A stretch of 64,000 nucleotides of DNA from Moringa oleifera (lineage: Eukaryota; Streptophyta; Magnoliopsida; Brassicales; Moringaceae): positions 1,178,001 through 1,242,000 of the forward strand of contig JAJFZO010000165.1 in assembly GCA_021397835.1 (NCBI GenBank), given 5' to 3'. The notes beneath the pieces were generated by a model, which worked only from the letters and a program-made list of their open reading frames with translations, ran no database searches and had not been told where the DNA came from. A program made the translations under genes and the position numbers. How positions within the stretch are numbered: the stretch's first letter is position 1; every line of letters begins with the position of its first letter. Positions 12,399-25,174 of the stretch are shown here, one piece after another.

Positions 12399-13260
12399 AT
12401 GTGGCAAAAAAAACTTATTCAATAAGATATGCCTTTCGTGCATTAAGATTTAAAACTTGTCTTCTACTTTCAGAAAATGTTCAAAACAGAGAACTTATAA
12501 TAATACAACACCACATCCTTTGAAGATTGAGGAACAAGAAGAGATCTATTAAGAGAAAGATTTATCCAAAAGAAAATCTTAATAGTTACATCCAATCATA
12601 AACTACATAAAAGTTACCCCTTTTCCATGCGGATTTACCTATCATAGAGATGCACAGAGGAACAAAATGAACTTCATATATCCCTTTTCCATTCAATCTA
12701 AAAATAATGTTAGACATTATTTTGTTTCATCTCTGTTTTTATGAAACTATTCCTCAAGCAAGGTAGCCAATAAGTCATCAAAAAGTTTGTGTGAATAACA
12801 GAATGGTACACGTTATTCATTTAAATATGTCCCACAGTGATATAATATTTTTTCGAGAAAATAATGTGAGAATCCTTAATGAAGAAATAAAGATATCTTC
12901 TATATCAAAATATCAGTTGAAAAAATCATAGGTAAATTTCTGGATTACTCGGTAAGAATGTAGAGATGAACCAAAACAAAATGGTTCCATCTACACAAAA
13001 ATAAGAGGGGATGCCATCTACTACTAAAATCCTGGTTTTTTATATTGTAATTTGACATATTACTCCACATCCTTCATCAGTTTATTATGAAGAGAAGAAT
13101 CAAAAGGATTGAGATACCTACTCATTATTTGAAGGTGAATCATAGAATAGTAAAAGTTATGGTATCTTATGGACTTAACATAGATCACATCCCTCACGAT
13201 ATAAGATTGAAAGATCCAAATCTTCCTCTTTAGGGCAAAAAACGAGGCTAAAACATATAA
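12399..13260 (+). pseudogene. rps4: Mitochondrial ribosomal protein S4 pseudogene
   Basis: Rps4 is the primary 16S-type rRNA binder of the mitochondrial small ribosomal subunit. The start is placed at ATGTGG (12399), which leads into KKLIQ as in plant rps4. Conserved blocks follow in order across shifting frames. The stretch that encodes the S4 RNA-binding motif (ETIPQARQ-like, then HRRVCVNN-like) is at about 12748-12800, and ENN.RI is near 12855. The C-terminal block lies at 13090-13215: KRRIKRIEIPTHY, VSYGLNIDHIPHDIRLKDPN. The TAA at 13258-13260 coincides with the family C-terminus. Many in-frame stops and frame changes occur, and the length of 862 bp is shorter than the usual 1 kb or more, so it is non-functional. 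It lies 627 bp upstream of nad6 in the same orientation, a linkage known from several plant mitochondrial genomes. Confidence 0.88.
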
Positions 13261-13887
13261 ATATCAACATAGTCACTCATAATGACATCTATATTTTGAT
13301 GGAGGATAGTGTAGATTGATTCATAGATGGATTTCTATACATGTAGATAGGTATTTTCGTGGATAAAGATAAAAATAGAGATCCACTTAAATCTTGATTG
13401 ATAATTTTTTTTTGCCTTTTTCGATGACCAGTTTTAAATCTTAATGAGGGAAGGAAATCAAATTTTCAATTATTACTTTCTGGCTTAGAGTGTAAACTAG
13501 TGAACAGAGCTTAAGAAATAGGGAAGCCCGTCATAGAGTAATCGACTAGAAGTAAAAGATTGTTGGGTTGAGAAAAGGTAGCTTATCTTGAGAAACATGG
13601 CCCAATTTTGTTCTTCTAATTTTGGGCTTTTTTCTTTTTGCAAAGGGTCTAAAACACTAAAAGGTAGGAGAGAAAGAAGCCGAACCTCCAATCAGCCTAG
13701 ACACATATAAAATTCTTGATGTCAAGAGAGATTTGAGATTTCATAAGTAACTGAGTGAATGCTTTCTAAGAAGGGTTGGCTTGGAAAAAAATGAAATATG
13801 AATAATTACGCTAGTCATAATAGATTGACTTTCATGTTAGTTCTTGCTGTAACATGAAAGTTCCATTTCTAAGAAGGATGATGTATA
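13261..13887 (+). other. rps4-nad6 intergenic spacer
   Basis: No gene is visible; the minus-strand ORF 13497-13691 shows no known block. It presumably represents the decayed mitochondrial spacer between the two genes. Confidence 0.6.
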
Positions 13888-14490
13888 ATGATACTTTCTA
13901 TTTTGTCAAGCCTTAATTTGGTCTCTACTTTGATGGTTGCACGTGTTATAAAACTGGTACATTCTGTTTTGTTTCCCATGCTAGTCTTTCGTGTCACTCC
14001 AAGTTTACTTCTTTTGTTAGGTCTCAACTTCTCCGCTATGATCTTTACAGTCGTTCATATAGAAGCTATAGTTATTTCATTCTTATTCATTGTTATGATG
14101 CTCCATATTCAAATGGTGAAGATTCATAAAGAAGTATTGCGTTATTTACCAGTAAGTGGTGTTATTGGACTAATCCTTTGGTAGGAAATGTTTTTCATTT
14201 TAGATAATGAAACCATTCCATTGCTACTAACCCAAAGAAATACGATGTTTTGAAGATATACGATTTATGCCGAAAAGGTAGGAAGTTAGACTAATATGAA
14301 AAGATTAGGTAATTTACTTTATACTTGTTACTTCGTTTGGTTTTTGGTTCCTAGTTTTATTTTATTAGTAGCCATGATTGGGGATATAGTATTGATTATG
14401 CATAAGATTACTCATGGAAGATGAAAAGATAGGATATATTTCAACGAAATACTATTGATCTTAGAAGGACTATAATGACGAGGATGATAA
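13888..14490 (+). pseudogene. nad6: Mitochondrial NADH dehydrogenase subunit 6 pseudogene
   Basis: Nad6 is a membrane subunit of respiratory complex I. The first 98 codons stay open and match plant nad6 at the N-terminus (MILSILSSLNLVSTLMVAR) and through LLLLLGLNFSAMIFTVVHIE and LRYLPVSGVIGLILW. The frame stops at about 14182 where a Trp codon (TGG) appears to have become TAG: the next codons still encode EMFFILDNETIPLL. Further decayed blocks continue (a NLLYTCYFVWFLVPS-like stretch near 14310-14350 and an FRRNAIDFRRTIM-like stretch near 14440-14475). The true stop is uncertain, so the end is approximate. It is the least damaged protein gene in the window over its first 300 bp. Non-functional. 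Confidence 0.93.
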
Positions 14491-17400
14491 AACCATCACG
14501 ATGCACAGAAGAAAAAGTAGCCTTAAATAAAGGGTATTATTTTAAATCCAATTTATGAGAAGAAGCATCAAGTGATTTAGATAGTTGTCATGTTGGTGGA
14601 ATAGGGAACCTACAAGGAATATTAGGGCATTAAGGAGCTCAAAAGTATAGTATCCGCAGACCTTCTCCCTTTAACTTTAAGTAAAATGCTTCCTCAAAGG
14701 TGAAGTAAGCACCATAGATAGATATTTTGTAAGCAGGGCACAACGGTAAGCAAAGATCAATTGAGAATCTAAGGATAGGTTATGAGCTATAAATCATGAG
14801 TTATGAGTTCTTTTCGACATCCAAGATTCTATCCCTTCAAACCTGCCTTTTACTATAGTCACCTATTGATCCTTCTTTTGTTTTTCTTTTGTTTAGATTC
14901 TTTGTTATTAGGTCACTTTTATCATGTCATGTTGAGAATATGGCGTCACTTTTACATAATAGGGCAACACCAAGTTATTTGGATCATTCAATCGTTAAGT
15001 GGAACTATCTGCCACTTGCCCATTAATTATCTTTCATAAGGGCTTTAGCTGAAAAGAGTACAAAGGACTCTGAAAGAAGGCTGTTGAGCCTACACAACTA
15101 CCTTCCTGTCATGAATTGAACTTATCTTTTCTATGTACATTTCATGGTCCATCCTAGGTGACACAAGAATCCATCAAAAAAGCAATCAGTCACAAGACAT
15201 AAAATATCAATATCAATTATTGGACCAAACTTAGTTGGTTTGTCAATCATGAAGCTTTAGTATCACAACTACTGATAAACTTCGAAGTGGGACCAATGTT
15301 CTTCAATGGACGATACACAAGGAATAGAACGAGGTGCTTTGTCTCAAAAAACATCACAATGTGTCAAAACCATCGATGGGTTCAGTTCAGAGTCTGAAGC
15401 CAATGCTGTCAGGTAGGACAAATATAATAGGAAGATTCTGAAGTGAGACAGGGAGAAATCGTTTAATCTACAAAAAACAAATCCTTGTTGGAGTAACCTT
15501 CCATTGCTCTTGTTCTTATATCTTAAAAATGGGACTAAAAAGAATACGAGTTATGTACATGTTCTTGCTTACCTCTTTAGGCTAATCTACCTTGCCTCAA
15601 TAACGAAACTAGTTTTTTGTTTGATAGACTCATACAGGAGAAATGGGCTATCATGATTTGGCTAACCAGGCTAGATCATGACATTGGGGACCATTATAGG
15701 TAGGAATAGGATACTCGACTCTGGGTGGAAAGAAATCTGGTCAAAGCGAATGGATTTTTGTTTATTTATTTCGTCTCCATGGATAAATGGCCACAAAAGT
15801 TCAAATAAAATTCAAATAGATAAGCTGAAGGAAATGTGAGAGTATATTCATATGTGGAAAGCCTCACAATTGATCTTTCCATAAAGAACTTGAGGGATAA
15901 GAGTCAACTTACGAAAGACTCCTTAATCTGGCTAGTGAGAAAGAGGCATTTTAATAGGCAGTACTAATGCTTTAAATTATTGCTTTTCTTTATCTCGTAT
16001 TGAAAAGGAGGATGAGGAAGAGCTAATTTCAGTATCTAAGTACGAGTCATGGAAATGTGATCATAACCCTATGGAAATGAAATGGATAATAAAACTACTA
16101 AAGAAGTGATGCTCATTCAACGAAAGTCAAGCTCAATAGATGCGCCCCTTAAGTTTAAGGTAAGTCCTCCCCACGACCTTTCTCATTTAAGCCAACATTG
16201 TGAGCAAAGCAAGAAACCTTCTTGCAACATGGTATCCCTAAAACAAGTTCTCAAATGAGTTATTAGCTTAGAACTTATTTTAAATATTGGTACAACAAGG
16301 AAATTCAATTCAAAAATGACAAATGTAGTCGGGATGTCGCTTTCAAAGCCAAGTAGGCAAGCCCTAAAAAGTCTCAGTTAAGTTGTTATCAACTGAAGTA
16401 AGGAAAAAAAGTAATAGGAATAATTGGGAGTTTTAATCAAGGTGAGAATGATTTCTAAGAGTAGAAATAAAAGCGATGGCAGCTTTTAGGCTCGTGGAAG
16501 AGGCCGAATGAATGCTAGGTTTTAATCCATGACAAATAGACTACCCATAAAGGAAAGAAGAAAAAGTAATTAGCTAGGTTGTTCTCAATTAACTAAAAAG
16601 ATTTTCTACAACTGAAAGTGAATCCTGTAGTTAGTCTTATTAGTAGCTAGGTTATAGTTAGTTCTTCACCTTGCACCCACCTGAGCAGGGAAAGAGCTGA
16701 CTAATAAGAAAGTGTATAGTTACAACATTAATCTAGTTACAGCACATAAGAATCAATGGATTCCTCTAACAAACAGCTTCCCTTTAGGAGTACTTGCTTG
16801 GCTGCATGGAAAGCTTTTCTAATCTTGACTCACTTAGAATTCTTCTAATGTGCAACTGCACTTCTTGGGCTATAGATAATTACTTGTTTTTCATTTCATT
16901 CATAGACTCTTATTCTAGTTACCTCCTTTTTGATATAAGGATCCTTCTTCTTCTAATCGAGGTAAACTAACTTATGCATGAAGGAACAACAGATTTGATT
17001 GATTTTCTCTACTAGAAGACCATTTTTTACTTACGAGATCTTTCTTGATTTAAGGTGAGTGAACATGGGTATCTTAGGTAAAAGGAAGTAGTATTAAAGC
17101 AAAATACACTAACTCCTTTAAAATGAGGTGACCTAGTTACACCTTCTAGAGCTAAAAGAGAAGAATAAGAAAGGATTCAAGCAAGACTCCTATTAAAGAA
17201 AACCTTTCCATATCCCATTCCAAATTAGTCGAGCTATACTTCCCAAAAGAAATCGCTCCTAGACCAATGACTTGACCTTGAGTACTAGTTTATTAAGCCA
17301 TAGACTACTTAATCTTTCTCTCATTTTGTCTTATCATTCACTTAAGAAGCCTTTAGACTATGCTACTAATTGAGCCCCTTCTTTTCTCATTATGTTAGAT

Positions 17401-19698
17401 AGTGCCCAATAGGCTATTCCATTACTTATTAATTTGTCTCAGTTGCCTTAATTCGATAACTATAATGCATTGTGATGCTAGGCCTAATTTTGTTTTAGAT
17501 AGTTAGGCTCTACAAAGTGCAGACGAGAAAAATATAATCCTAAGTATAGGGAATACTCGAGATAAGGCACTGCTGCCCTTACTTTCTTTACTTGTTTGTT
17601 GAGCTCGTAGCTTTGCTTTTGTTGGTTGGATTGGTTATACTATGCTTTTGTCTACTATAATATGCTAGAGTTTATAGGTCGAGCCTCATCATTTTGTTAA
17701 TGCTCGACAGTCTAACGCATGGTTCAACTACAGTATGTAATATGATGTTAGAATTTCTCATTAAGGGCTGATTTCGCTAGGCAAAGGCAAAAGAACCACT
17801 AATGTGATGTAACTGATGACTAATGGACTCTTTTTCCTCTATTATTGAGATTGATCGAGTTGCTAAGAGAGTGGTAGAGGCATTTGTAAGGATATCGAGG
17901 AAAGATAAATAGAACAACAAAGGAAAGGGAAGAGCTCTTCCTTATTATATATATAACAGACATGATTCCTGCTTTAAAAAAAAGGGCTACATTGGTATAA
18001 CTAAATAATTTTGACTTAATGCTTGCACTTAAACTTTTCTCCTAAGCTTCCTTCTTTTAGTAAATTTCTTATTCCTTTGAGAACACCCTATTTTCAAATT
18101 TTATAAAAGTTGTGTGTCCTCTGTGCCTATTTATGCTGACAAGAGAAGTCCCCCTACATAGAATATGGGCATAGGCAAGGGCAATTCAACTCTTTTAAGC
18201 TCATATCATATCTCCCTGCCTTCTACTTTCTTCCCAATGGAATGATCTAGGCCCTTGTGAAAGGACCTTTAAATTCGATGACCTTGGCTAGAAAACTCCT
18301 AATTAGGTCACTAGCTAGCTGAGTGAGTAGTTGATAGGCCAAATAGGCATAATAGTTGTTTAAAGCCAAAGGAGCTTTATTTTTTATTCCATTATATCTG
18401 GGATTCTTTAGCATATGTACTTGCCTTTAGGGGATCAAAGTTGGATGAATCTCTAGTAGTTCCTTCCATCAACATCATGGAACCACATTAGCAATCTGGA
18501 AAAACTAGAAGCTCGAAATGATTAGTTAAAGGAATTGACTCGTTTAGTTCTATTCCTTTCTTACTTTTATAGCACACCCATGTAGAGGGATCTTTCCGAT
18601 GCTAAGCACACTGCATCTCTTCTCTAAGTGAAGAATACCTTCTCCAAGTCCTTCTAGCTTGCATCCTTGTTCTACCATTAAGAATGCAAAATCTCCTAAC
18701 TTTTAAGTAATAGAAATTTAGGACTATAGGTTTTGGTTAATTAAAGAATCCTCTTAGAAGCTTGTGTATATTAATCAAAGATGTCACTTTCATAGGTCTG
18801 ATCGCTCTTTTCTTTGTGTAGCTCATAGGACTTTTTTTTTTAAAAAAAAAATGCATGAATTGTCTTGCTTTTTCCCTTTCAGTATACATGAGTTACAGGG
18901 ATTCAAGTTACCTTGTTGACATATCGAGTGTAGGATGTTCTTCTATCCCCTTATCAAATTCTCTATCATTTTTTATAATAAGTTTCATAAGATGTTGTAA
19001 TAAATGTTATAGTGGAAAGAAATTTTGCCTCCTTCTTTTCTTATCCCTGAGCTTTTTGTTGAATTCTTTGGGACTAATGAAACAAGCATAGGCTTATGAA
19101 CCTTGAAAATGAATATCGCTCACAATGGCCACCATAATATTTGAACCCTCCAATGAAAATTTTTGTATCCTAGCTCCAATGAGTAGCACAGGAAAGCTTG
19201 GCCTCAATGTATTGTTCTTTAGTTATGTTTTGAGTTTGTTATGCATCTTTACTCCATTTACCATACTTGATAGTTCATCTTATCTGTATTAGGCTTCTTT
19301 TTTTATCCTTTTTTTTATTTGTATTAGCCCTAAACTTTCAATGAGACCATGCCTTGGACTTCAAATCTAAGATCATCCCTTGAGGTTTTAGTTCATTCTC
19401 TTAGTTAGTTGATCTCTTGCTTAGTTCATTCCATTTACAACCCTTATTTTGCTTAATGAAGGACATCCTAGCAAAGGCTGTGTATATTAGTCAAAAAGGG
19501 GACTTTCATGGGTTCAATGGCTTTTTGACAAGTATGCCTAAAAATGTGATTAAGAAGTCAGCTTTTGGAAACCTATTTATCACAACAAGAGGTACTATTT
19601 TCGCTTTTTCTAGTAAGAATCTTCTGTCAAGTCTTATGATCATTAATTACTGCTCGGTAATGGCCTAAGGCATAATGATTAATCTTTTACCATAAGGC
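14491..19698. other. Unassigned mitochondrial-spacer-like sequence
   Basis: No recognised gene. It contains a 78-codon plus-strand ORF at 14803-15039 (hydrophobic, beginning MSSFRHPRFYPFKPAFYYS) whose look is organellar but which I cannot assign, and another 78-codon hydrophobic ORF at 18855-19091 without known motif. The rest lacks long opens. Composition is similar to the flanks of nad6 and cox3. Confidence 0.4.
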
Positions 19699-19740
19699 TA
19701 GCATCTCATCTCATTTCATCTCATCTCATCTTTCATTTCT
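19699..19740. repeat. Short (CATCT)n-type microsatellite
   Basis: Repeated catct/catttcatct units run across about 40 bases. The minus-strand ORF overlapping this area (19716-19907) is not a credible gene. Confidence 0.8.
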
Positions 19741-20784
19741 TGGCATTTCTCATTTTTGATCTTATTGTTTTTGGCTTTCTTTAGGAAAGTGTAAAAGTGT
19801 AACCTACTGTTCCTTGATTTCACTAAACAACTAAGTGCCTTCTTCTCTTTTAGTCTTCTCTCTCTATGTCTAGTTGATCTCTTGCCCACTTGCATTCTTT
19901 TTGTCAAATATTTTTAGGCAGATAGGACTATTCTTGCTTGCTATTGGCCTTGGTTGCGTAGAGACATCCATTTAGTTCATCTTAAAAAATGAAATTAGGA
20001 ATTCTATCTTTGTCTTATTGTAGGTCAGTCATCTGTTCAAGTTTGAAGTCCATATCTTCTTTGGTTTTTGATAATTGATTTTAGTTCCTTTGTTCAAATC
20101 TATATCTATGTCAAGCTTCGCTTCTCGATGGTACTATCTTATTCAATACGTTGTTCTTTTGTCTGAGGTAAAGTCATATCCCTTATATTATATATGGTCG
20201 AGCTAACTTGGCTGCTACATCAAGCATATCAGCAAATTGCTTGTTTAGTGTGGTTCACATATCTACCAATGTCAATCAAGTAATAGAATTCATTCCCATT
20301 GTTTTAAAAAAATGTAAACAACTGCCATTTTTTGAGCTTATAAGACCTGTTGAAGTCCCCAAGTAAAGATGAAAAATATGCTATAAGTACGCCATTTGCA
20401 ACTGTTAAAAGGACTATTTGCCTTTAGAGGGCTTGGCTTCGCTATCCTCTTATGTAGTGGTCGACCTAAAAAGTAGTATTCCTACCATATAAGCCTCTTT
20501 TTTCTATTGTTAGAAGCTTCACCAAATGCAAGCAAGATGAGGTCGCTCTACTTTGTAGACAAAGCTTGTTTCTAATTTGATTGACGAGCTCGTGTAGTAC
20601 TTGCCCTTATTCATTAAAGAAGCTTAAGCACTCCACACGCTATCTACAAAACGAGTGTTAGAGTGAGTGATTGAAGCTTCTAAAGGTCTTTAGCTCTTTT
20701 CCTTCTTTTCCCTTACCCTACTCTTTCATTTCTACATAAGCTTTTGAGGGATTAATTGATTAGATACCCAAGAACCATAATCTT
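19741..20784. other. Unassigned sequence before the AT-rich island
   Basis: No gene is recognised. Composition changes sharply near 20785, where poly-A/T-rich sequence begins. Confidence 0.4.
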
Positions 20785-21490
20785 CTAGGAAATAATAATT
20801 TTTTTGTTAATAAAATAATAATAATTACTACATATTTATTCAATTGATTTGAAATTATCATTTTAGATGAATAATAATAGTTTTATTAAATATTGAGTAC
20901 ATTAGCTTTAATTTTATTTTCGCTAAAGAATAATTGTTCTATATTAACAATTACAAATATTAATAAATAATAATTATTGATTAAATCAATTGAAATATTT
21001 TTTTGTAAATAATAATTGTTTTTACTAATAAATGAACATAATAATAATAACTAATTTTTACTAATAAATAATAATTCTGTTGTTAAATATTAATTATATT
21101 AGTTTTAATGTTTATTTTTAGTATATAATAAGTGCATTTTATTAATAAGTGCAAACATTAATAAGTGATAATAATTGATTGGAAGAGTTTAAATATTTTT
21201 TAGTAAATAATAACTATTTTTATTGGTACATAAAAATAAATATAATTATTAAATATTATTAATATAATTTGTAATTGTAAATTTCAGTAAATAGTAATTG
21301 TTTTCATTAACAAAATAATAATTACTAAATATTTACTCAATTAATTTGTAATTATCATTTCGGGTGAATAACAATAGGTTTTATTAGATATTGAGTACGT
21401 TAGTTTTATTTTTTATTTTTATTGAAAATAATTGTTTTATATTAATAATTGCAAATATTAATAAATAATAATTATTGATTAAATAACAAG
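20785..21490. repeat. AT-rich island with an internal ~495-bp-spaced duplication
   Basis: Two related stretches of about 190 bp, near 20800-20990 and 21296-21480, share phrases in the same order: aaaataataattacta, atttattcaattgattt / atttactcaattaattt, attatcattt, tattgagtac, and attaataaataataattattgatt. A weaker third relative lies between them (about 21000-21200). This could be an old tandem duplication inside an unclassified AT-rich mobile element. No coding capacity. Confidence 0.65.
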
Positions 21491-24138
21491 TTAATTACAT
21501 GAAAAAAAATTACATTTTCCTTTCTATCTCAAACTAGGATTTATAAAAAAAAATTATATTTATTTGAGATTTATTATCTATATTTTCTTTTTACTTCATT
21601 TTGTTATAGCTACCATTAAATTAAGTAGAAAAAAGACTAAATTTTTGATCAATTTTTTAAATTTTTTCAGTAATATTCATCAAATTTTAGTCTTTCTTTT
21701 TTTTTTTTTGGATTTTTGATTAGAAAGAGGAAGAAAATAAGTGTCTGTTTGGCTTTCTTTTGGTGAAAGAAAATGCGAGGAAGAGCCCATATCTCACGGG
21801 GGAAAAACACCTCTTTTCGATCTTTAGTGAGAAAAAGGAAAAAATAAAAATCAAGATTCCTCCGCTTATCAATCTAACTAAGGCGAAGTGCTAACTTTAA
21901 CATAAGATTACTGTTATGATGACTATTTATGACATTTTTAGTCAAGAGTTATTGAGCAATGGCGAACTACTCACGCACTTGACTGTAGATCCTTATTTAT
22001 GACACAATGAGTATGCATGGTTGTCCATACGTGAGTCTCAGCATTGATCCGTATAATTCAAATAACACCGTATTTCATGATTTGCTTGTAGTCCTTAAGG
22101 GATATATTTTTAATTTTATTTATTTTCAATTATTCTCCCCTTGTTTTAACCTTATGTAAACTCTTCATGACTCTTGATTTTTACATTATTCTTCAAATTT
22201 TCAAAGTATAAAATTAATTCTTAAAATATGTATCAATTAAGTGTAACAAAATTTGGCATCTCATATTATTTTTTTCATGTGCACGTAACCCTTTGTTTAT
22301 TTATTGATAATTAATTTTTAATTTTAAATATATATTTTAAGATAAAAAATTATTTAATTGATATGAATTCATGATTGTAATTATTGGGTATTAATTTTTT
22401 AAAAATTCATCAAAATCAATAAAAATTATAAAATTATTTTTCATTAACTTTTAAAAAGTTTTTTAAAGATAAATGAACATCATTGATCAATTTCATGGCA
22501 ATAAAAATTAGTGATAATTTTCTATTTTATTTTTTAAAAATTTATCAAAATCATTGTGATGTTTATAAATTATTTGTGCCATATTGTAAGCTGGATAAAA
22601 ATCAATATACTATCCTGCTTATTAAAAAAATAGTAGGATCCCCTTAATTAAAAATGCACAACAACAAGATAGTTAGGCTAATAGTGGAGCAAACTCTTTA
22701 CCAGATTCAAGGTACATTTCTTCAAATTTCAAGATAACTTCAATATGCTCAGCGGAGAATTTGACCAAGATGTTTCTTATATATACAACTAAATTCCTTA
22801 ATCCATTGATTTGTGAACTTTATTATACCATTAAAGAAAAGGGTTCCAAACTCTACCACAAAAAAGATTGTAAGACCAGGACTGTGCAAATTCGAAGAAC
22901 TATAAAATGAGAAAACGGAAGAGAAATTAACATAAAAATATGGAATAGAAACTTAAAGGCGAAGGCTAGCACATTCATGGTGGCTACGTTGATTGATGAT
23001 ATTAAAGCACACATAAAAAAAATGTATAAAGGAACCTAAATTGATATAATAAAGATAAAATAAAGAGAATTCATATGCATTTGTAGAAAATAAATTAAAA
23101 TTAAAATTAAAATTAAAATCATCACAAGCATATATTAATCATTTGTTTTCTTCAAACATTTATCATTAGACATGCAAGATAGAATATCACTTCCCAAGAA
23201 ATACTCCGATCACAAAATAACCTAACTTGCAAACATTAACCAATCACTATCTTCAAAATAAAAAACCTACTTAACAAAAACATAAAATAAATCACATTTC
23301 ATAAACCAAATAATTAAACATTAGGGGTAGATTCAGTGTAAGTTGGAGGTCATTTTTCTATCTTCTAATATTGATATTATCGATAAGACTTAAATTTTCT
23401 ATTTGAAATACAAAAATTATAAATTCATCATACGCAACCTAAAACTTACGTAAATCACTTTTTACTGGAATTGTATTCTTAATTTCCAGAAATAACATCT
23501 CTAATTTGCACAATTTTAGCCATTTATTAAAAAAACAAAAACTAATGCTCCAAAAAAAAATTCACATAATATGATTTGTAACATCTAATAAAAAATAATA
23601 AAAAGAATTAATGCGTTGAAGTTTTGGAACTCATAAATAAGAAAAAATTAAAAAAAAAGAGACAATGATGATATTTAAGTTGATGATGCATTCTCTAAAG
23701 TAGAGAAGGATAAGTGTTTTGCACGTTTTTGGATTGTGTGATCATGTATACAGTATTTTTGATAGTTTTTGTTGACACAACCCTAATTGCTCGAATGAAA
23801 TTCATTGCTTCCTAGGTTGTCCATGTAATATCCCTATTACACTCACATAGCATAATTATAGACACATATGCAGTCATACATTCATATATGTTTAAATATG
23901 TAAACTATACACTTGATACTTATTGAAAATTAATATGTATAGGTCACATAAGTTGTAAAAAGTTATTATAAATGTTTAAAAGTATGCTAAGTATGTTATG
24001 AATAACTTAAAATGTAGTGAGTAAACCGAGATTATATAAGGGCTAAAACATAGTAAGATATAATGAAAAGCTAAGTGAATGCATGAAAGTAAAACATTTC
24101 ATCTAAATATTTCATAGACTAAGAGGCAAAAACAATAT
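21491..24138. other. Unassigned AT-rich sequence
   Basis: Largely AT-rich with no convincing ORF. 21740-22100 is less AT-rich and unique-looking, with no recognised product. A small (aaaatt)n run is at about 23088-23120. The block between the AT island and the CACTA terminus at 24139 may be part of one or more nested insertions, but I cannot define ends. Confidence 0.35.
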
Positions 24139-24150
24139 CACTATAAGAAA
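24139..24150 (+). repeat. CACTA terminal inverted repeat (left end of the element)
   Basis: CACTATAAGAAA begins with the diagnostic CACTA and marks the 3' end of the element relative to its genes, which run on the minus strand. The sequence immediately inside (cacgaaaatatttc and similar) begins the subterminal repeat region. Confidence 0.75.
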
Positions 24151-24179
24151 TTCAACATTTTTCCACGAAAATATTTCAG

Positions 24180-24810
24180 GGGAATCTAAAGAATTTTCGT
24201 GAGAATTTAAAATTCTATCGACAATTCTTATGGACAAACTCCCTTAAGAATCTTATTCGTAAGAAGGTTAAATTTCTCGCGAATGTAAATTTCCCAAAGA
24301 ATTTTTATTGCAAATATTTAACATTGTTTCATTAATAATTTTTATAAATTAATAAATAAACATCAAATACCATGAAAACAATTTCGTAAGAAAATATTTA
24401 TTTTTATACAAATATTAAATCGTAATAATTTTTGTAAAAATTAAGATTCTTGGTAATATGCATGATTTGACACAAAAAAAATTTTGTGGCATATATTTTA
24501 GTTGCCATGGAAGCATTTCCATGGCAATTGTTTAAGTTACCACAGAAATGTTTTCATGGCAACTATTTTATTTACCACGGACACATTTCCATGGCATCTT
24601 ACTTTTTTGCCACGAAAAGATTTTTTTGATTACCACAAATTGTTTTTTGTGACAAATGTTTTGATTGTCACGGAAAAGATTTTTGTGGGAGTAGTTGAGA
24701 AGTGCCACGGACATATTTCTTTGATAATATTGAGGTTACTATTGACACTTGCCACAGATAGAATTTCGTGGCAAATATGCATAACTGTCATGAACATTTT
24801 TTGTTGGAAA
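24180..24810. repeat. CACTA subterminal repeats (gccacggAnatttccatggca family)
   Basis: Motifs of the type gccacggaaa...tttccatggca occur in both orientations about every 30-40 bases between 24500 and 24810, for example ccatggaagcatttccatggc near 24505, taccacggacacatttccatggc near 24574, gccacgaaaag near 24609, tcacggaaaagatttttgtgg near 24667 and gccacagatagaatttcgtggc near 24750. Related weaker copies (cacgaaaatatttc, attttcgtgag) lie at 24160-24240. In En/Spm such arrays are where the TNPA-type protein binds. The ORF 24502-24828 is a by-product of the repeat. Confidence 0.8.
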
Positions 24811-25174
24811 TTCCTATGTAATTATTAAAAATATTTAAAAATTATGAAATTATTTTTAATTAATTATTTAACATATTAATTAATTTTTATTTTATTAAAT
24901 TAATAAATATAATGAATTTTTATTTTTTTGTTTATTAAATAGATTAATTAATTTTTTAATTAATATATAATTAATTGAATACATAAATATTAATAAATGT
25001 ATATATTTTCAAATTAACTAAATTAATAAAATATATTTTTATAAAAAATAAATTAATAAAACAAATAAAAGCATATAAAAGTCACATTAACTAAACTATC
25101 ATATTAATATAAAATACACAATATGCTAACATAAAATGTTCAATCCACAAATAAAATAAAAATTAATTAATAAT

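Noticed and set aside
14803..15039. Possible membrane protein gene downstream of nad6
   Set aside because: The 78-codon hydrophobic frame has no block matching any plant mitochondrial gene I could recall, so it is reported only as an unassigned ORF.
24502..24828. 108-codon plus-strand ORF
   Set aside because: It translates the subterminal repeat array; repeated HGN/WH-type residues come from the repeat unit and not from a protein family.
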